From the NCBI RefSeq assembly GCF_030122845.1, contig NZ_CP126084.1, positions 4,984,501 through 5,048,500 on the forward strand: a stretch of 64,000 bases of DNA. The letters are read 5' to 3'. Each line of letters starts with the position of its first letter. Position 1 is the stretch's first letter. This document shows, piece after piece, positions 34,849 through 43,981 of this stretch. The notes beneath the pieces were generated by a model, which was not told where the DNA came from, did no database searches, and worked only from the letters and a program-made list of their open reading frames with translations. Position numbers and translations under genes: made by a program. Origin of the DNA: Paenibacillus woosongensis (GTDB lineage Bacteria; Bacillota; Bacilli; Paenibacillales; Paenibacillaceae).

Positions 34849-35678
34849 TGAAGAGCAAGAAGGCAGGCCGCATCGTCTTTGAAATATTCATGGTCATTCT
34901 CTCGCTGCTGTTCTTGTATCCTTTGTTCTTGACCATCATCAACTCTTTGAAGAGCTTCTCCGAAGTCATGACGGACGTGATCGCTCTTCCAAAAAGTTTG
35001 GCCTTCGAGAACTACAGCTATGTGTGGAAATACATTAACTATCCAAGATTGTTCCTGAACAATACTGTCATCACGGTGCTTGGCCTGGCCGGGATCGTCC
35101 TGATCTCTTCCATCGCGGCGTATAAGCTGGCCAGAACAAAATCCAAGATGAGCAACCTGATTTATTTCATCGTGATCATGCCGATGCTGATTCCGTTCCA
35201 ATCGATCATGCTCTCCGTGCTGCAAATGGCGAAGAACTTCCATCTTTCGGACAGCACCTGGGGCCTCGGCATCCTGTATTGGGGGTTCGGCGCACCGCTG
35301 GCCATGTTCATTTACCACGGCTTCGTGAAGGGGATTCCCAATGAGATTGACGAGAGCGCAACGATCGATGGCGCTTCCGGTTTCCGCCTGTTCTTCCGGG
35401 TGATCTTCCCGCTGCTGAAATCGGTAACGACCACGATCATCATTATCGACGTCATGTGGATCTGGAATGACTTCCTGCTCCCGCTCCTGATGGTCAACGG
35501 CTCTCCAACCACGAAGACATTGACACTGGCCGCCTATACCTTCGTAGGGCAGTACACCTCGGACTGGCAATATGCCATGACGGCGATGGTGATGGCCGTA
35601 CTGCCATCCATTATCGTGTTCATGTTCCTGCAGAAGCACATTGTGAAGGGCGTTGTTGCCGGTGCGGTGAAAGGTTAA
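34848..35678 (+). CDS. Sugar ABC transporter permease (UgpE/MalG type)
   Basis: The second permease, 276 residues, six helices. The EAA loop is ESATIDGASGFRLFFRVIFP. The sequence ends with the common FLQKHIVKGVVAGAVKG. The start overlaps the preceding stop by one base. A strong terminator follows. It completes the alpha-galactoside-type importer with the binding protein from the divergent unit. Confidence 0.9.
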   Translation: MKSKKAGRIVFEIFMVILSLLFLYPLFLTIINSLKSFSEVMTDVIALPKSLAFENYSYVWKYINYPRLFLNNTVITVLGLAGIVLISSIAAYKLARTKSKMSNLIYFIVIMPMLIPFQSIMLSVLQMAKNFHLSDSTWGLGILYWGFGAPLAMFIYHGFVKGIPNEIDESATIDGASGFRLFFRVIFPLLKSVTTTIIIIDVMWIWNDFLLPLLMVNGSPTTKTLTLAAYTFVGQYTSDWQYAMTAMVMAVLPSIIVFMFLQKHIVKGVVAGAVKG

Positions 35679-35688
35679 GCATTCATAA

Positions 35689-35740
35689 AAGAGCGCCGGG
35701 CCTGCGGTTTTGATCCGCATGCCCGGCGCTCTTCTTTTTT
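35689..35740 (+). terminator. Terminator of the permease operon
   Basis: A 13-bp stem AAGAGCGCCGGGC / GCCCGGCGCTCTT (35689-35701, 35721-35733) followed by CTTTTTT; an inner TGCGG/CCGCA stem adds stability. Confidence 0.9.
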
Positions 35741-35933
35741 CCTGCTTCCAGCTATAAAGTTTCGAAAAAAAGATCCTAGCCAGTATATCGGCGGGATTTT
35801 TGAGATATTTTATAGCGTATGGCTCTTTAGTTAGTTTGCTAGTTCTCATCCTCATACTAGGCCGCTTTCACGCAGGCATCCGGTTTGATACAATTCAAGG
35901 AAAGATCATCACAATGAAGAGAGGCTGATTCCC

Positions 35934-37172
35934 GTGAGAGACGAAATCATCAACCGCTTTACTTCCTATGCCCGAATCGACACGCAATCCAATGAAGACA
36001 ATGAGATTTGCCCGTCTACTCCCGGTCAACTTACTTTGGCCAGACAGCTGGTACAGGAACTGCAGGAGATCGGCGTGGAGGATGTCAGCATGGACGACAA
36101 CGGCTATGTTATGGCCACCCTGCCGGGTAACACGGTTAAAGACGTGCCTACCATCGGCTTTCTAGCCCACCTGGATACGGCAACCGACTTCTCTGGCGCC
36201 AACGTACAGCCGCAAATCGTAGAGAATTACAGCGGTGGAGACATTCCTTTAAATGAAGCCGGAAATATCGTATTATCCCCCCGGGATTTTCCAGAGCTGC
36301 ACAAATACAAAGGCCATACTTTGATTACGACAGACGGCAACACTCTGCTGGGCGCGGACGATAAAGCGGGGATTGCCGAAATTATGACCGCGATGGCTTA
36401 TCTGATCCAGCATCCTGAAATCAAGCATGGCAAAATCCGCGTCGCCTTTACGCCCGATGAGGAAATCGGAAGAGGGCCGGAGCGCTTCGACGTAGCGGCG
36501 TTCGGCGCGGAGTTCGCTTATACGGTGGACGGCGGGCCCTTGGGCGAGCTGGAATTCGAAAGCTTCAACGCCGCTATGGCGAAAATAACGTGCAAAGGAG
36601 TTAATGTACATCCGGGCACGGCCAAAGGAAAAATGATCAACTCGGCCAAAATCGCCATGGAATTTCACGCCCAGCTTCCAGCCGGGGAAGCGCCTGAGCA
36701 TACCGAAGGCTACGAAGGCTTCTACCATCTCTCTTCAATCAAGGGGGACGTAGAGGAAACACGGATGCAGTATCTCATTCGCGATTTTGACCGCCAGCAA
36801 TTCGAAGCCCGCAAGGCCAGAATGGAGAGCATCGCCGATGAACTGAGGGCCAAGTATGGCCATGACAAGCTTGTCCTGGATATCCGCGATCAATATTACA
36901 ATATGCGCGAGAAAATCGAGCCAAACATGGAAATCGTGAATGTCGCTGCCGAGGTCATGAGAAATCTCGGGATTGAACCTGTCATGACCCCGATCCGGGG
37001 CGGCACCGACGGCTCCCAGCTGTCCTACATGGGATTGCCCACGCCCAACCTGTTTACCGGGGGCGAAAACTACCACGGCAGATTCGAATACATCTCGGTC
37101 GACAATATGGTTAAAGCCACCGAGGTCATCATCGGAATTATCCGGCGGTTCGAGGAAAGAGCGCAGTCTTAA
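35934..37172 (+). CDS. pepT: Peptidase T (tripeptide aminopeptidase)
   Basis: A cytoplasmic M20 metallopeptidase of 412 residues that removes N-terminal residues from tripeptides. The zinc ligand and catalytic motifs are present: LAHLDTATD near residue 80, LLGADDKAG near 140, TPDEEIGRG near 175 with the catalytic glutamates, DGG near 200, and the C-terminal [11 protein letters not shown]. Length is that of B. subtilis PepT (410). It starts at GTG with AGAGAGG nine bases upstream. No obvious operon partner. Confidence 0.94.
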   Translation: MRDEIINRFTSYARIDTQSNEDNEICPSTPGQLTLARQLVQELQEIGVEDVSMDDNGYVMATLPGNTVKDVPTIGFLAHLDTATDFSGANVQPQIVENYSGGDIPLNEAGNIVLSPRDFPELHKYKGHTLITTDGNTLLGADDKAGIAEIMTAMAYLIQHPEIKHGKIRVAFTPDEEIGRGPERFDVAAFGAEFAYTVDGGPLGELEFESFNAAMAKITCKGVNVHPGTAKGKMINSAKIAMEFHAQLPAGEAPEHTEGYEGFYHLSSIKGDVEETRMQYLIRDFDRQQFEARKARMESIADELRAKYGHDKLVLDIRDQYYNMREKIEPNMEIVNVAAEVMRNLGIEPVMTPIRGGTDGSQLSYMGLPTPNLFTGGENYHGRFEYISVDNMVKATEVIIGIIRRFEERAQS

Positions 37173-37325
37173 TGGGCTGCGCTTTTGCGCGGCGGATTTA
37201 TCCTGCCGTTTGTACATCGCTGTACGCACAATGTACGATAACACTTTAAATTTTGTGTAAAAAGAGCTATTCTAAATGTTCAACAGCCTAGGCTGCCATT
37301 TATTACTTATATGGGGAGGTACTCC

Positions 37326-38183
37326 ATGAAAATCAGGGTATCTGCAGTACAATATCATCTTCATACGATCCGCTCCTTCGAGGAGTTTGCCGACCAATGC
37401 CGGCATTACGTAAGAACGGCCGCAGAATACGACGCCGAGTTCATTCTGTTTCCCGAATTTTTCACCACGCAATTAATGTCGATCGGGAACGAGCACGGCC
37501 AGGCGTTGACCATAGACAAACTTCCCGATTTTACGGAGCAATATTTGGAGCTCTTCACGGCACTGGCCAAAGAGAGCGGCACCCATATTATCGGAGGAAC
37601 CCATGTCGTACGCAAAGGCGGCAAGCTGTACAATACAGCGCATTTGTTCTATCCTGACGGCAGGATCGGGGAGCAGCCCAAGCTGCATATCACCCCAACG
37701 GAAGTGAAGGAATGGAATATGAGCGCAGGCGAGGGGCTGCAGGTGTTCGAGACGGACAAAGGAACAATCGCCATGCTCACCTGCTACGACATCGAGTTCC
37801 CGGAAATCGTGCGGATGGCCAAAGCCAAGGGTGCGGACGTCATTTTCTGTCCGTCGTGCACCGACGATCGCCACGGCTTCCACCGTGTTCGCTACACGAG
37901 CCATGCCCGAACGATTGAGAACCAAATCTATGTTGTCCTTACCGGTACGGTCGGTGCGCTGCCGACGGTCGACTTCATGCGTGCCAACTTCGGACAGGCC
38001 GCGGTCATTACGCCGAACGATATTCCGTTCCCGCCGCAGGGGCTGCTGGCCGAAGGCGAGATCAACCATGACATGATCGTGACCGCCGACCTGGATCTGG
38101 AGCTGCTCTATCAAGTGCGCGAAAGCGGATCGGTCACAACCTGGCGGGATCGGCGCACCGATTTATACACGGATTGGACATAA
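37326..38183 (+). CDS. Carbon-nitrogen hydrolase (nitrilase superfamily)
   Basis: A 285-residue amidase/nitrilase-fold enzyme. The catalytic triad Glu44 (LFPEFF), Lys119 (QPKLHITP) and Cys153 (TCYDIEFPE) is complete. The start at ATG 37326 follows GGGGAGGT; residues upstream in the open frame are not supported. It is first of three tightly spaced genes, followed by two GNAT acetyltransferases. In B. subtilis YhcX a GNAT domain and this hydrolase type form a single polypeptide, so the first GNAT gene here may be the split half. Substrate unknown. Confidence 0.9.
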   Translation: MKIRVSAVQYHLHTIRSFEEFADQCRHYVRTAAEYDAEFILFPEFFTTQLMSIGNEHGQALTIDKLPDFTEQYLELFTALAKESGTHIIGGTHVVRKGGKLYNTAHLFYPDGRIGEQPKLHITPTEVKEWNMSAGEGLQVFETDKGTIAMLTCYDIEFPEIVRMAKAKGADVIFCPSCTDDRHGFHRVRYTSHARTIENQIYVVLTGTVGALPTVDFMRANFGQAAVITPNDIPFPPQGLLAEGEINHDMIVTADLDLELLYQVRESGSVTTWRDRRTDLYTDWT

Positions 38184-38215
38184 CCGATTGCTTTGCGTAT
38201 TAAGGAGGGCTGTAT

Positions 38216-38887
38216 ATGTATCGTAAGGAGCTGTATGTATTTGACGGGAATCGCCCTGTCCCGGCCGTCATCCGGAATTATGGCCCAGAGGATTTTCCCG
38301 GCCTGATTGCGGTGCAGCAGGAAAGCTTTCCGCCTCCCTTCCCGCCGGAACTTTGGTGGAATACGGAGCAGCTCAGCAATCACGTCAGACTGTTCCCGGA
38401 GGGGGCGCTGTGCATTGAAATCGACGGAGAAATCGCCGGGTCGATGACGGGACTTCTTGTAACAAACGAAAGCGTCCAGCCGGGTCATGCCCATACGTGG
38501 GAAGAGGTAACGGACGGCGGTTATATCCGTAACCATGATCCTCATGGAGGTACGCTGTACGTGGCGGATATTAGCGTTCGTCCCACGTACCGGAAGCTGG
38601 GACTGGGCAAGTGGCTGATGCTGTCCATGTACGACGTCGTTGTCCAGCTCGGGCTCGACAGACTGCTTGGCGGCGGGCGAATGCCCGGATATCACTTGCA
38701 TGCCGGGGATATGACGGCAGAGGAATATCTCGAAGCCGTTGTCAGCGGCAAGCTGAAAGATCCAATCATCACCTTCATGCTTCGTTGCGGCCGCACGCCG
38801 GTTGGTGTCGTCCCGAACTATTTGGAAGACGAGGAATCCTGCCATTACGGTGCTTTGATGGAATGGCGCAATCCTTTTAAAAGATAA
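38216..38887 (+). CDS. GNAT acetyltransferase (YhcX N-terminal-like)
   Basis: A 223-residue GNAT enzyme. The acetyl-CoA region shows LYVADISVRPTYRKLGLGKWL (motif A with the R/Q-x-x-G-x-G/A pattern as RKLGLG) at about 115-135, and GGRMPGYHLHAGDMTAEEY further on. AAGGAGG precedes the ATG. It lies 32 bases after the nitrilase gene; fused GNAT-nitrilase proteins like YhcX support a shared pathway, perhaps acetylation followed or preceded by amide cleavage. The acceptor is unknown. Confidence 0.85.
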   Translation: MYRKELYVFDGNRPVPAVIRNYGPEDFPGLIAVQQESFPPPFPPELWWNTEQLSNHVRLFPEGALCIEIDGEIAGSMTGLLVTNESVQPGHAHTWEEVTDGGYIRNHDPHGGTLYVADISVRPTYRKLGLGKWLMLSMYDVVVQLGLDRLLGGGRMPGYHLHAGDMTAEEYLEAVVSGKLKDPIITFMLRCGRTPVGVVPNYLEDEESCHYGALMEWRNPFKR

Positions 38888-38926
38888 ATAATCTAGAATA
38901 ATAGAAGCCGATTAGGAGGTTCACAC

Positions 38927-39598
38927 ATGGAATATCATCGCATTACGAACATTGAAGATCCCCTGTTCCGCAGCATGCACGAGCTAATGCAGGAAGTGTT
39001 CCCGCCAGAGGAAGTACTGGAATTCGACCTATGGAAAGAGCCGCTGGAAGACCCGGGCATTCGCGTCTTTGTCGCCGTGCATGAAGGCAAAGTGGTGGGC
39101 GCTACGGAATACCGTTATTATGAGGATTTTAACGTGGCCATGACGGACTTTACGATTATCGGACGCTCCGGGCTTGGGATTGGACCATTCCTGGCGAAGC
39201 AGCGGAGCAAAGACTTGGAGAAGCTGGCTGCCGAGAACGGCGTCAAGCTGCATGGCATGTTCGCGGAGATTTACGACCCTTACCGGGTAGAAGAGCATGA
39301 GTTCGGCGGCGTGAAGCCGATGGACCCTTTCGTGCGCCGCGAGGTACTTTCGCATCTGGGCTACAAGCGCCTCGACTTCGAATACGTGCATCCGTCCTGG
39401 AACAATGACGGGGAAGCCGTGACGGGGCTCGATCTGTGCTTCCTGCCTACCGACGACGAGCAGGACCGGCTGTCGGCCGAGCTGATCGTCAGCTTCCTCA
39501 AGCGTTATTACGCTGTGCTGCCTAACCGGCCACAGTCCTGGTATGCCATGGTGGAGCGTTTGGAAGGTCAAACCGAAGTAGCATTGCTGCCGCTATAA
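38927..39598 (+). CDS. GNAT family acetyltransferase
   Basis: A 223-residue protein with a GNAT-like fold: MHELMQEVFPPEEVLEFDLW at the N-terminus, a strand VFVAVHEGKVVGATEYRYYE, then a modified motif A (IIGRSGLGIGPFLAKQ). The expected Q/RxxGxG/A is seen as GLGIG, so activity is plausible but not certain. AGGAGG lies about eight bases before the ATG. Third gene of the nitrilase-GNAT-GNAT operon, 39 bases after the previous one, with a terminator after it. Confidence 0.8.
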   Translation: MEYHRITNIEDPLFRSMHELMQEVFPPEEVLEFDLWKEPLEDPGIRVFVAVHEGKVVGATEYRYYEDFNVAMTDFTIIGRSGLGIGPFLAKQRSKDLEKLAAENGVKLHGMFAEIYDPYRVEEHEFGGVKPMDPFVRREVLSHLGYKRLDFEYVHPSWNNDGEAVTGLDLCFLPTDDEQDRLSAELIVSFLKRYYAVLPNRPQSWYAMVERLEGQTEVALLPL

Positions 39599-39633
39599 TA
39601 ACGATCTTTGTATTTTCCCTTAAAAACACGAAA

Positions 39634-39686
39634 GACCCGTTCCTGTTCGTATCAAGCGATACGGGGAACGGGTCTCTTCGCTTTAT
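39634..39686 (+). terminator. Terminator of the nitrilase operon
   Basis: A 10-bp stem GACCCGTTCC / GGAACGGGTC (39634-39643, 39665-39674), with extra pairing in the loop, followed by TCTTCGCTTT. Confidence 0.85.
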
Positions 39687-39729
39687 GCATTTCATCGAAG
39701 CCATGCTCAATGGGAGCCGTAGATTAGGC

Positions 39730-40473
39730 TTACAGCGTTAACCCGCCGTCGACCGTAACCAGCGATCCCGTCATGTAACTGGAGGCGGAAGAAGCCATAA
39801 AGGCGACCACCCCGGCGATTTCCTCAGGTTCAGCCGGACGCCCCATGCGCATATTCGAGATTTCCTCAGGTACATAGCCACCCTCTTGGAAGGACTTCGC
39901 CACGTTTTGAGTCAATGGGGTTTTTACGCCTCCAGGACAAATCGCGTTAACGCGGATACCCTGCTTCACATATTCCATGGCTGCCGACTTGGTTAATCCG
40001 ACAACCGCATGCTTCGTAGCCGAATAGATGCCGGCGCTGTGTTCGCTGCGGATGCCTGCCGTTGACGCAGTATTCAGAATATGACCGCCTCCCTGCTGCT
40101 CCATCACCTTCAGCACATATTTCATGCCGAGGAAGACGCCTTTCAAGTTGACGGCCACCAGACGGTCGAATTCCGCTTCCTCCACGTCCGCGGTCTTCGC
40201 GAATTTCTGCACAACCCCGGCATTGTTGAAAAAGAAGTCGATCCGTCCGTAAGCTTCCACAGCCTTATTTACGAAGTTCTGAACATCCTCGCTTTGAGCC
40301 ACGTTGGCTTGGACGAATATCCCTTCCCCGCCCTGCGACTTGACGAGCTGCAGTGTTTCTTCCCCTGTCTCCGCATTGAAATCCACGAGAACCACCTTGT
40401 AGTTCGCCGCCAGCTTCAAGCTGGTGACACGGCCGATTCCGCTGCCGGCTCCAATTTTGACATGAAACGACAC
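39730..40473 (-). CDS. Short-chain dehydrogenase with a damaged N-terminus
   Basis: A 247-residue open frame of an SDR. The catalytic residues Ser137, Tyr150 and Lys154 (YSATK) and NNAG are intact, and it ends with SLVTVDGG. The start is abnormal: the frame begins with a GTG directly after AAGGAGA and reads MSFHVKIGAGSGIG, so the first beta strand (normally VAxVTGA) is missing. A properly spaced ATG (in a different frame) encodes MSKLE, the usual SDR start, and then loses frame at GGAGCC, as if about 25 bases were deleted between two GGA copies. The protein is probably not made or not functional. It lies beside another broken SDR. Confidence 0.7.
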   Translation of the reverse strand: MSFHVKIGAGSGIGRVTSLKLAANYKVVLVDFNAETGEETLQLVKSQGGEGIFVQANVAQSEDVQNFVNKAVEAYGRIDFFFNNAGVVQKFAKTADVEEAEFDRLVAVNLKGVFLGMKYVLKVMEQQGGGHILNTASTAGIRSEHSAGIYSATKHAVVGLTKSAAMEYVKQGIRVNAICPGGVKTPLTQNVAKSFQEGGYVPEEISNMRMGRPAEPEEIAGVVAFMASSASSYMTGSLVTVDGGLTL

Positions 40474-40556
40474 TCTCCTTGATGATTGTAGTCTTGGATA
40501 TTATGAGCTTGTCTTGTCAACTTCATATTCAGCATGAACGACGTGTCACGAATTTT

Positions 40557-41021
40557 TTACTTCGCAGCATACCCGCCGTCGATCGGCAGCTCGATCCCCG
40601 TAATATAGGAGGACTCACCCCCCGCCATTATTAATCATGTGCGGGATGACATGCTTCTGTCCGAGAAATACGCTAGTTACGTTGATGGACATCGTCTTCT
40701 CCCACTGCTCGATTGTAAGCTCCAGAAATGGTGTCGCGTTCGATACCCCGGCATTGTTGACCAGGATATCGATTTTGCCGAATTTTGCGATCGTACCTTC
40801 GACCACGCGAGCCCAATCCTCTTCGGAGGCTACGTCATGCGTGAAGCCGATCGCCTCCCCGCCGTTCAGCTCAATTTCCCGGACAACCTCCTGAACTTTA
40901 TCCTCCTGGATGTCGGAAATGGCCACCTGGCTCCTTCTTTGGCAAAAAGGAGAGCGTCCGCCTTCCCCATCCCTCCGGCTGCACCTGTAATGATAGCAAC
41001 TTTATGGTCTAATCTACCCAT
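40557..41021 (-). pseudogene. Broken short-chain dehydrogenase
   Basis: From ATG 41021 (GGGAGG upstream) the frame gives MGRLDHKVAIITGAAGGMGK and so on, but at FAKEGAR a single G is missing and the reading continues in another frame (VAISDIQEDKVQEVVREIEL to HMINNGGG). It then stops and jumps to the final ESSYITGIELPIDGGYAAK, in a third frame. About 100 residues, including the catalytic Ser-Tyr-Lys, are deleted. Thus one frameshift and one internal deletion. It sits between a MarR gene and another damaged SDR, all on the minus strand, and may once have been a MarR-controlled SDR operon. Confidence 0.9.
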
Positions 41022-41039
41022 GATGGTATCCTCCCGTTG

Positions 41040-41474
41040 TCATTTCTGGATCTTGCCGACTGGCAGCAAGCTCCCCATTTTTTCGTAAGCACTTATCAAT
41101 GTATCGATTTCTTGCTCCGTAAGACTGTCCCACATCGGTTTGGTCAGCTCCTGGTATCTTTCAAGCATGCTTGCCATTACTTCATGTCCTTGCTCCGTAA
41201 GCCGCAGATAGACGCTGCGACGGTCGGTATCCGGGGTTATGCGTTCAATATAGCCTTTGGCTGCCAGCTTGTTGGACAGATTTGTTATGGCCGGCAGCGT
41301 GACATCCAATACCTCTGCCAGCTCTGAGCAGCTCTTCGGCTCGTCCTCAGCCAGAATTTGAATGATCAAATACTGAGGTGCCGTCAAATCGTGGTCAAGC
41401 AATTTGGCATAGCCGACGACGAACCGGTTCATATAGCCAGATATCATAGCTGACAAGCGTTCCTGCTTATTCAG
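41040..41474 (-). CDS. MarR family transcriptional regulator
   Basis: A regulator of about 144 residues. The winged helix includes LTAPQYLIIQILAEDEP, SCSELAEVLDVTLPAITNL and the wing TPDTDRRSVYLRLTEQG. The open frame from TTG 41456 has no ribosome binding site, but upstream in the same frame CTG 41474 is preceded by GAGGTGAT at the right distance (LNKQERLSAMIS), and an in-frame stop lies just before. A rare CTG start is therefore proposed; ATG 41447 is the fallback. It lies 19 bases upstream of the broken SDR gene and probably controlled it. Confidence 0.85.
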   Translation of the reverse strand: MNKQERLSAMISGYMNRFVVGYAKLLDHDLTAPQYLIIQILAEDEPKSCSELAEVLDVTLPAITNLSNKLAAKGYIERITPDTDRRSVYLRLTEQGHEVMASMLERYQELTKPMWDSLTEQEIDTLISAYEKMGSLLPVGKIQK

Positions 41475-41596
41475 CGCCCATCACCTCTGTTCCTTTTATC
41501 TAAAATTTTAATTAATCCATTATAATAGTTTAAAGGTCTTAACTATTATATTTTTATATAAAATCTTAGACGATGAGGAGTCAAATTGTCCCGGCA

Positions 41597-41640
41597 GAAA
41601 AAAAGCACCTTCGAGGCCTAGGCAAGCCTCAAAAGTGCTC
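41597..41640 (-). terminator. Terminator of the helicase gene
   Basis: On the minus strand GAGCACTTTTGAGGC and GCCTCGAAGGTGC form a 13-bp stem with one or two mismatches, followed by seven T (41597-41604 on the plus strand are A-rich). Confidence 0.8.
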
Positions 41641-41674
41641 TTGGATACATAACATCCTATGGGGACGGCACGGG

Positions 41675-43981
41675 CTACAATGTGATTACAGCGTGGTCGC
41701 TCCACTCCACTGGAAGCAGCCTGGCGTAATGCGGCTGAAGGTACCGGTCATCGACCAGCACCAGCAATCCCGTGTCCTGCTCGGAACGGATAAGCCGCCC
41801 TCCCGCCTGAAGAACCTTGTTCATACCCGGAAACACATAGGCATAATCATAACCGTTCCTGCCCGTCTGATTGAAATAATCGCGAATAATATTCCGCTCC
41901 AGGCCAATTTGCGGCAAGCCCACGCCAACAATGACCACACCCGTCAAGCGGTTGCCCACTAAATCGATGCCTTCGGAGAAAATGCCGCCCATGACCGCAA
42001 ACCCTATCAATGATCTGCCGGATCGGCCAGCTTCAAATGCAGCTAAGAAATTCTCCCGCTCTGCCTCCGACATTTCCCCATGCTGAACCATCGTATCCGC
42101 CTTAGGATCTCCTGCCATAAAGCGTTCATAGACCATCTTCATGTAAGCATAGGAGGGAAAAAAGAACAAATAGTTCCCGGTCCGCCGCTCCGTCAATTGC
42201 CGCAAATAAGCGGCGAGCGGATCTACCGTTGTTTCCCGGTCACGATAGCGCGTCGATAGAGGCAGCAGGACAACCTCCAATTGCTCCCTAGAAAAAGGGG
42301 ACGGGACAGATAGTGTATAATCATCGGCTTCCGCCCCTAGCATATCCCTGTAAAAGCCGATCGGCGCCAGCGTCGCCGAGAAATAAATATGCGAGCGGTA
42401 GCCTTTTCCCATTTCCCGCAGCAGATGAGAGGGGTCTAGGCAGAACATTCTTACCCGCACCTCCTGGCTGGAAATATCCACGTACGTTACATAGCGTTCA
42501 TCGTACAGCTTACCGATTTTTACAAAATGGACGGCTTCAAAATACGTCTCAAGCAGCAGCGACCCTGTTGCCGGAACATAGCCGCCTGTCCCCCCAGCCA
42601 ATTCGCGTTCCGCTTGCTGGACGAAATCCTCCAGCAGCAGGAGCAGCTCGTCTGGAGCCTCGTGCTCGATTATACGCTTCTCCTCCGCCTGCTTTCTCCG
42701 CCGGATGAAGCAGGCGTTTACCGCTTTAGCCGCCGCGGACAATCTCTTGTTCGCCGCCTTGAATTCCCGCTGCAATGCGAGAAACGACGACTTGCCGAGC
42801 GTACTCGAAAACATCTCTCTGGAGCGGTCCACCAGGTTATGGGCCTCGTCCACCAGCAAAGCGGTATGCCGCTTATGCTCGGCAAGCTGCCTTTTCAAGG
42901 AAACCCGCGGATCAAAAATATAATTATAGTCACAAATCACCGCATCGGCGGCATAAGCGGCATCCAGCGAAAATTCGAACGGACAGACACGATGCTTGCG
43001 AGCGTAAGCCTCGATGACTCCTCGGTCGATCAGGGTCTCGTGGCCAAGCATATCGAGGATGGCTCCGTTCACCCGATCATAGTAACCGTCTGCATACATA
43101 CAGTCTTCTTTCCGGCAGCTGATCTGCTCCTGAAAGCAAATCTTCTCCTTCGCGGTAATGGTTACCGCATGAAGATGCAGTCCCGCGGCCTGAAGGCGCG
43201 CAAAGGCCTCCTCTGCCGCAGTTCGCGTAATCGTCTTAGCTGTAAGGTAGAAAATACGCTGCAGCAGCCCGGTGCCAATCGCCTTAACCGCCGGGAATAT
43301 CGTCGACATCGTCTTGCCGATTCCCGTCGGCGCCTGGGCAAACAGCTTGACCTTCTCAGCAATGCTTGTGTATACCGCGCCCGCAAGCTTGCGCTGTCCT
43401 TGGCGATACGCTGGAAAAGGAAAAGCTAATCCGTCGATGCTTGCATCCCGCTTCGCCCGGTGACGATACAGCATTTCCGCATAAGGGGTGTATCTCTGAA
43501 TGACATCAGTCACGAACACCTCCAATTGCTTGCGCGTCATCCTCTGTACGAATCGCTTGTGTACATCCGTATCAACCTGAACATATGTCAGCTGAATGTT
43601 CATATTCGGGACATCGTTTGCCACGGCATACATATAAGCGTAGCACTTCGCCTGCGCCCAATGGACGGGGAAGGTATTTGATCCAATCTCGTCCAGCTCC
43701 ATCGCCGTAGATTTGATTTCATCGATCGTCACCTGCCCGTCCTCATCAACCAGCAGGCCGTCGCAACGCCCGTCAATGACGAAGACGAACTCTCCGCAAG
43801 GCACTTCCAACGACAAATATACTTCCTTTTGATCCAATTCTCCGTATTGCTGCTGTATCCTCTGATGTGCTTTCGTGCCTTCCGTCAAGGTGGCGACGCT
43901 CCGAAATCCGCCCTCCAGGCTTCCGCTTCGGAACACATACTCGACCAGATGACGGACGGCGATTTCTATCTCATAATTCAC
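41675..43981 (-). CDS. Rad3/DinG-type helicase with an N-terminal PD-(D/E)XK nuclease domain
   Basis: A 768-residue DNA-repair-type protein. Residues 1-200 hold a PD-(D/E)XK core: VIDGRCDGLLVDEDG then TIDEIKST, giving the D...ExK signature. The rest is an XPD/DinG superfamily 2 helicase: Walker A APTGIGKT, DEAH box LLVDEAHNL, and four cysteines (ICFQEQISC, EDCMY, RVCPFEF) placed as an iron-sulfur cluster. C-terminal motifs include GGIFSEGIDL and the Q-x-x-G-R-like QAGGRLIR. The start is set at GTG 43981 (AGGTGG upstream; MNYEIEIAVRHLVE). Nuclease plus Fe-S helicase suggests 5-prime flap or damaged-DNA processing. It is the only nuclease-helicase here. Confidence 0.88.
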   Translation of the reverse strand: MNYEIEIAVRHLVEYVFRSGSLEGGFRSVATLTEGTKAHQRIQQQYGELDQKEVYLSLEVPCGEFVFVIDGRCDGLLVDEDGQVTIDEIKSTAMELDEIGSNTFPVHWAQAKCYAYMYAVANDVPNMNIQLTYVQVDTDVHKRFVQRMTRKQLEVFVTDVIQRYTPYAEMLYRHRAKRDASIDGLAFPFPAYRQGQRKLAGAVYTSIAEKVKLFAQAPTGIGKTMSTIFPAVKAIGTGLLQRIFYLTAKTITRTAAEEAFARLQAAGLHLHAVTITAKEKICFQEQISCRKEDCMYADGYYDRVNGAILDMLGHETLIDRGVIEAYARKHRVCPFEFSLDAAYAADAVICDYNYIFDPRVSLKRQLAEHKRHTALLVDEAHNLVDRSREMFSSTLGKSSFLALQREFKAANKRLSAAAKAVNACFIRRRKQAEEKRIIEHEAPDELLLLLEDFVQQAERELAGGTGGYVPATGSLLLETYFEAVHFVKIGKLYDERYVTYVDISSQEVRVRMFCLDPSHLLREMGKGYRSHIYFSATLAPIGFYRDMLGAEADDYTLSVPSPFSREQLEVVLLPLSTRYRDRETTVDPLAAYLRQLTERRTGNYLFFFPSYAYMKMVYERFMAGDPKADTMVQHGEMSEAERENFLAAFEAGRSGRSLIGFAVMGGIFSEGIDLVGNRLTGVVIVGVGLPQIGLERNIIRDYFNQTGRNGYDYAYVFPGMNKVLQAGGRLIRSEQDTGLLVLVDDRYLQPHYARLLPVEWSDHAVITL

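Noticed and set aside
34809..35855. 348-residue open frame on the minus strand
   Set aside because: Antisense to the second sugar permease and across its terminator; His/Arg-rich with no recognisable domain.
42527..43429. 300-residue open frame opposite the helicase
   Set aside because: Shadow of the helicase frame; Arg/Leu-rich and without a start site.
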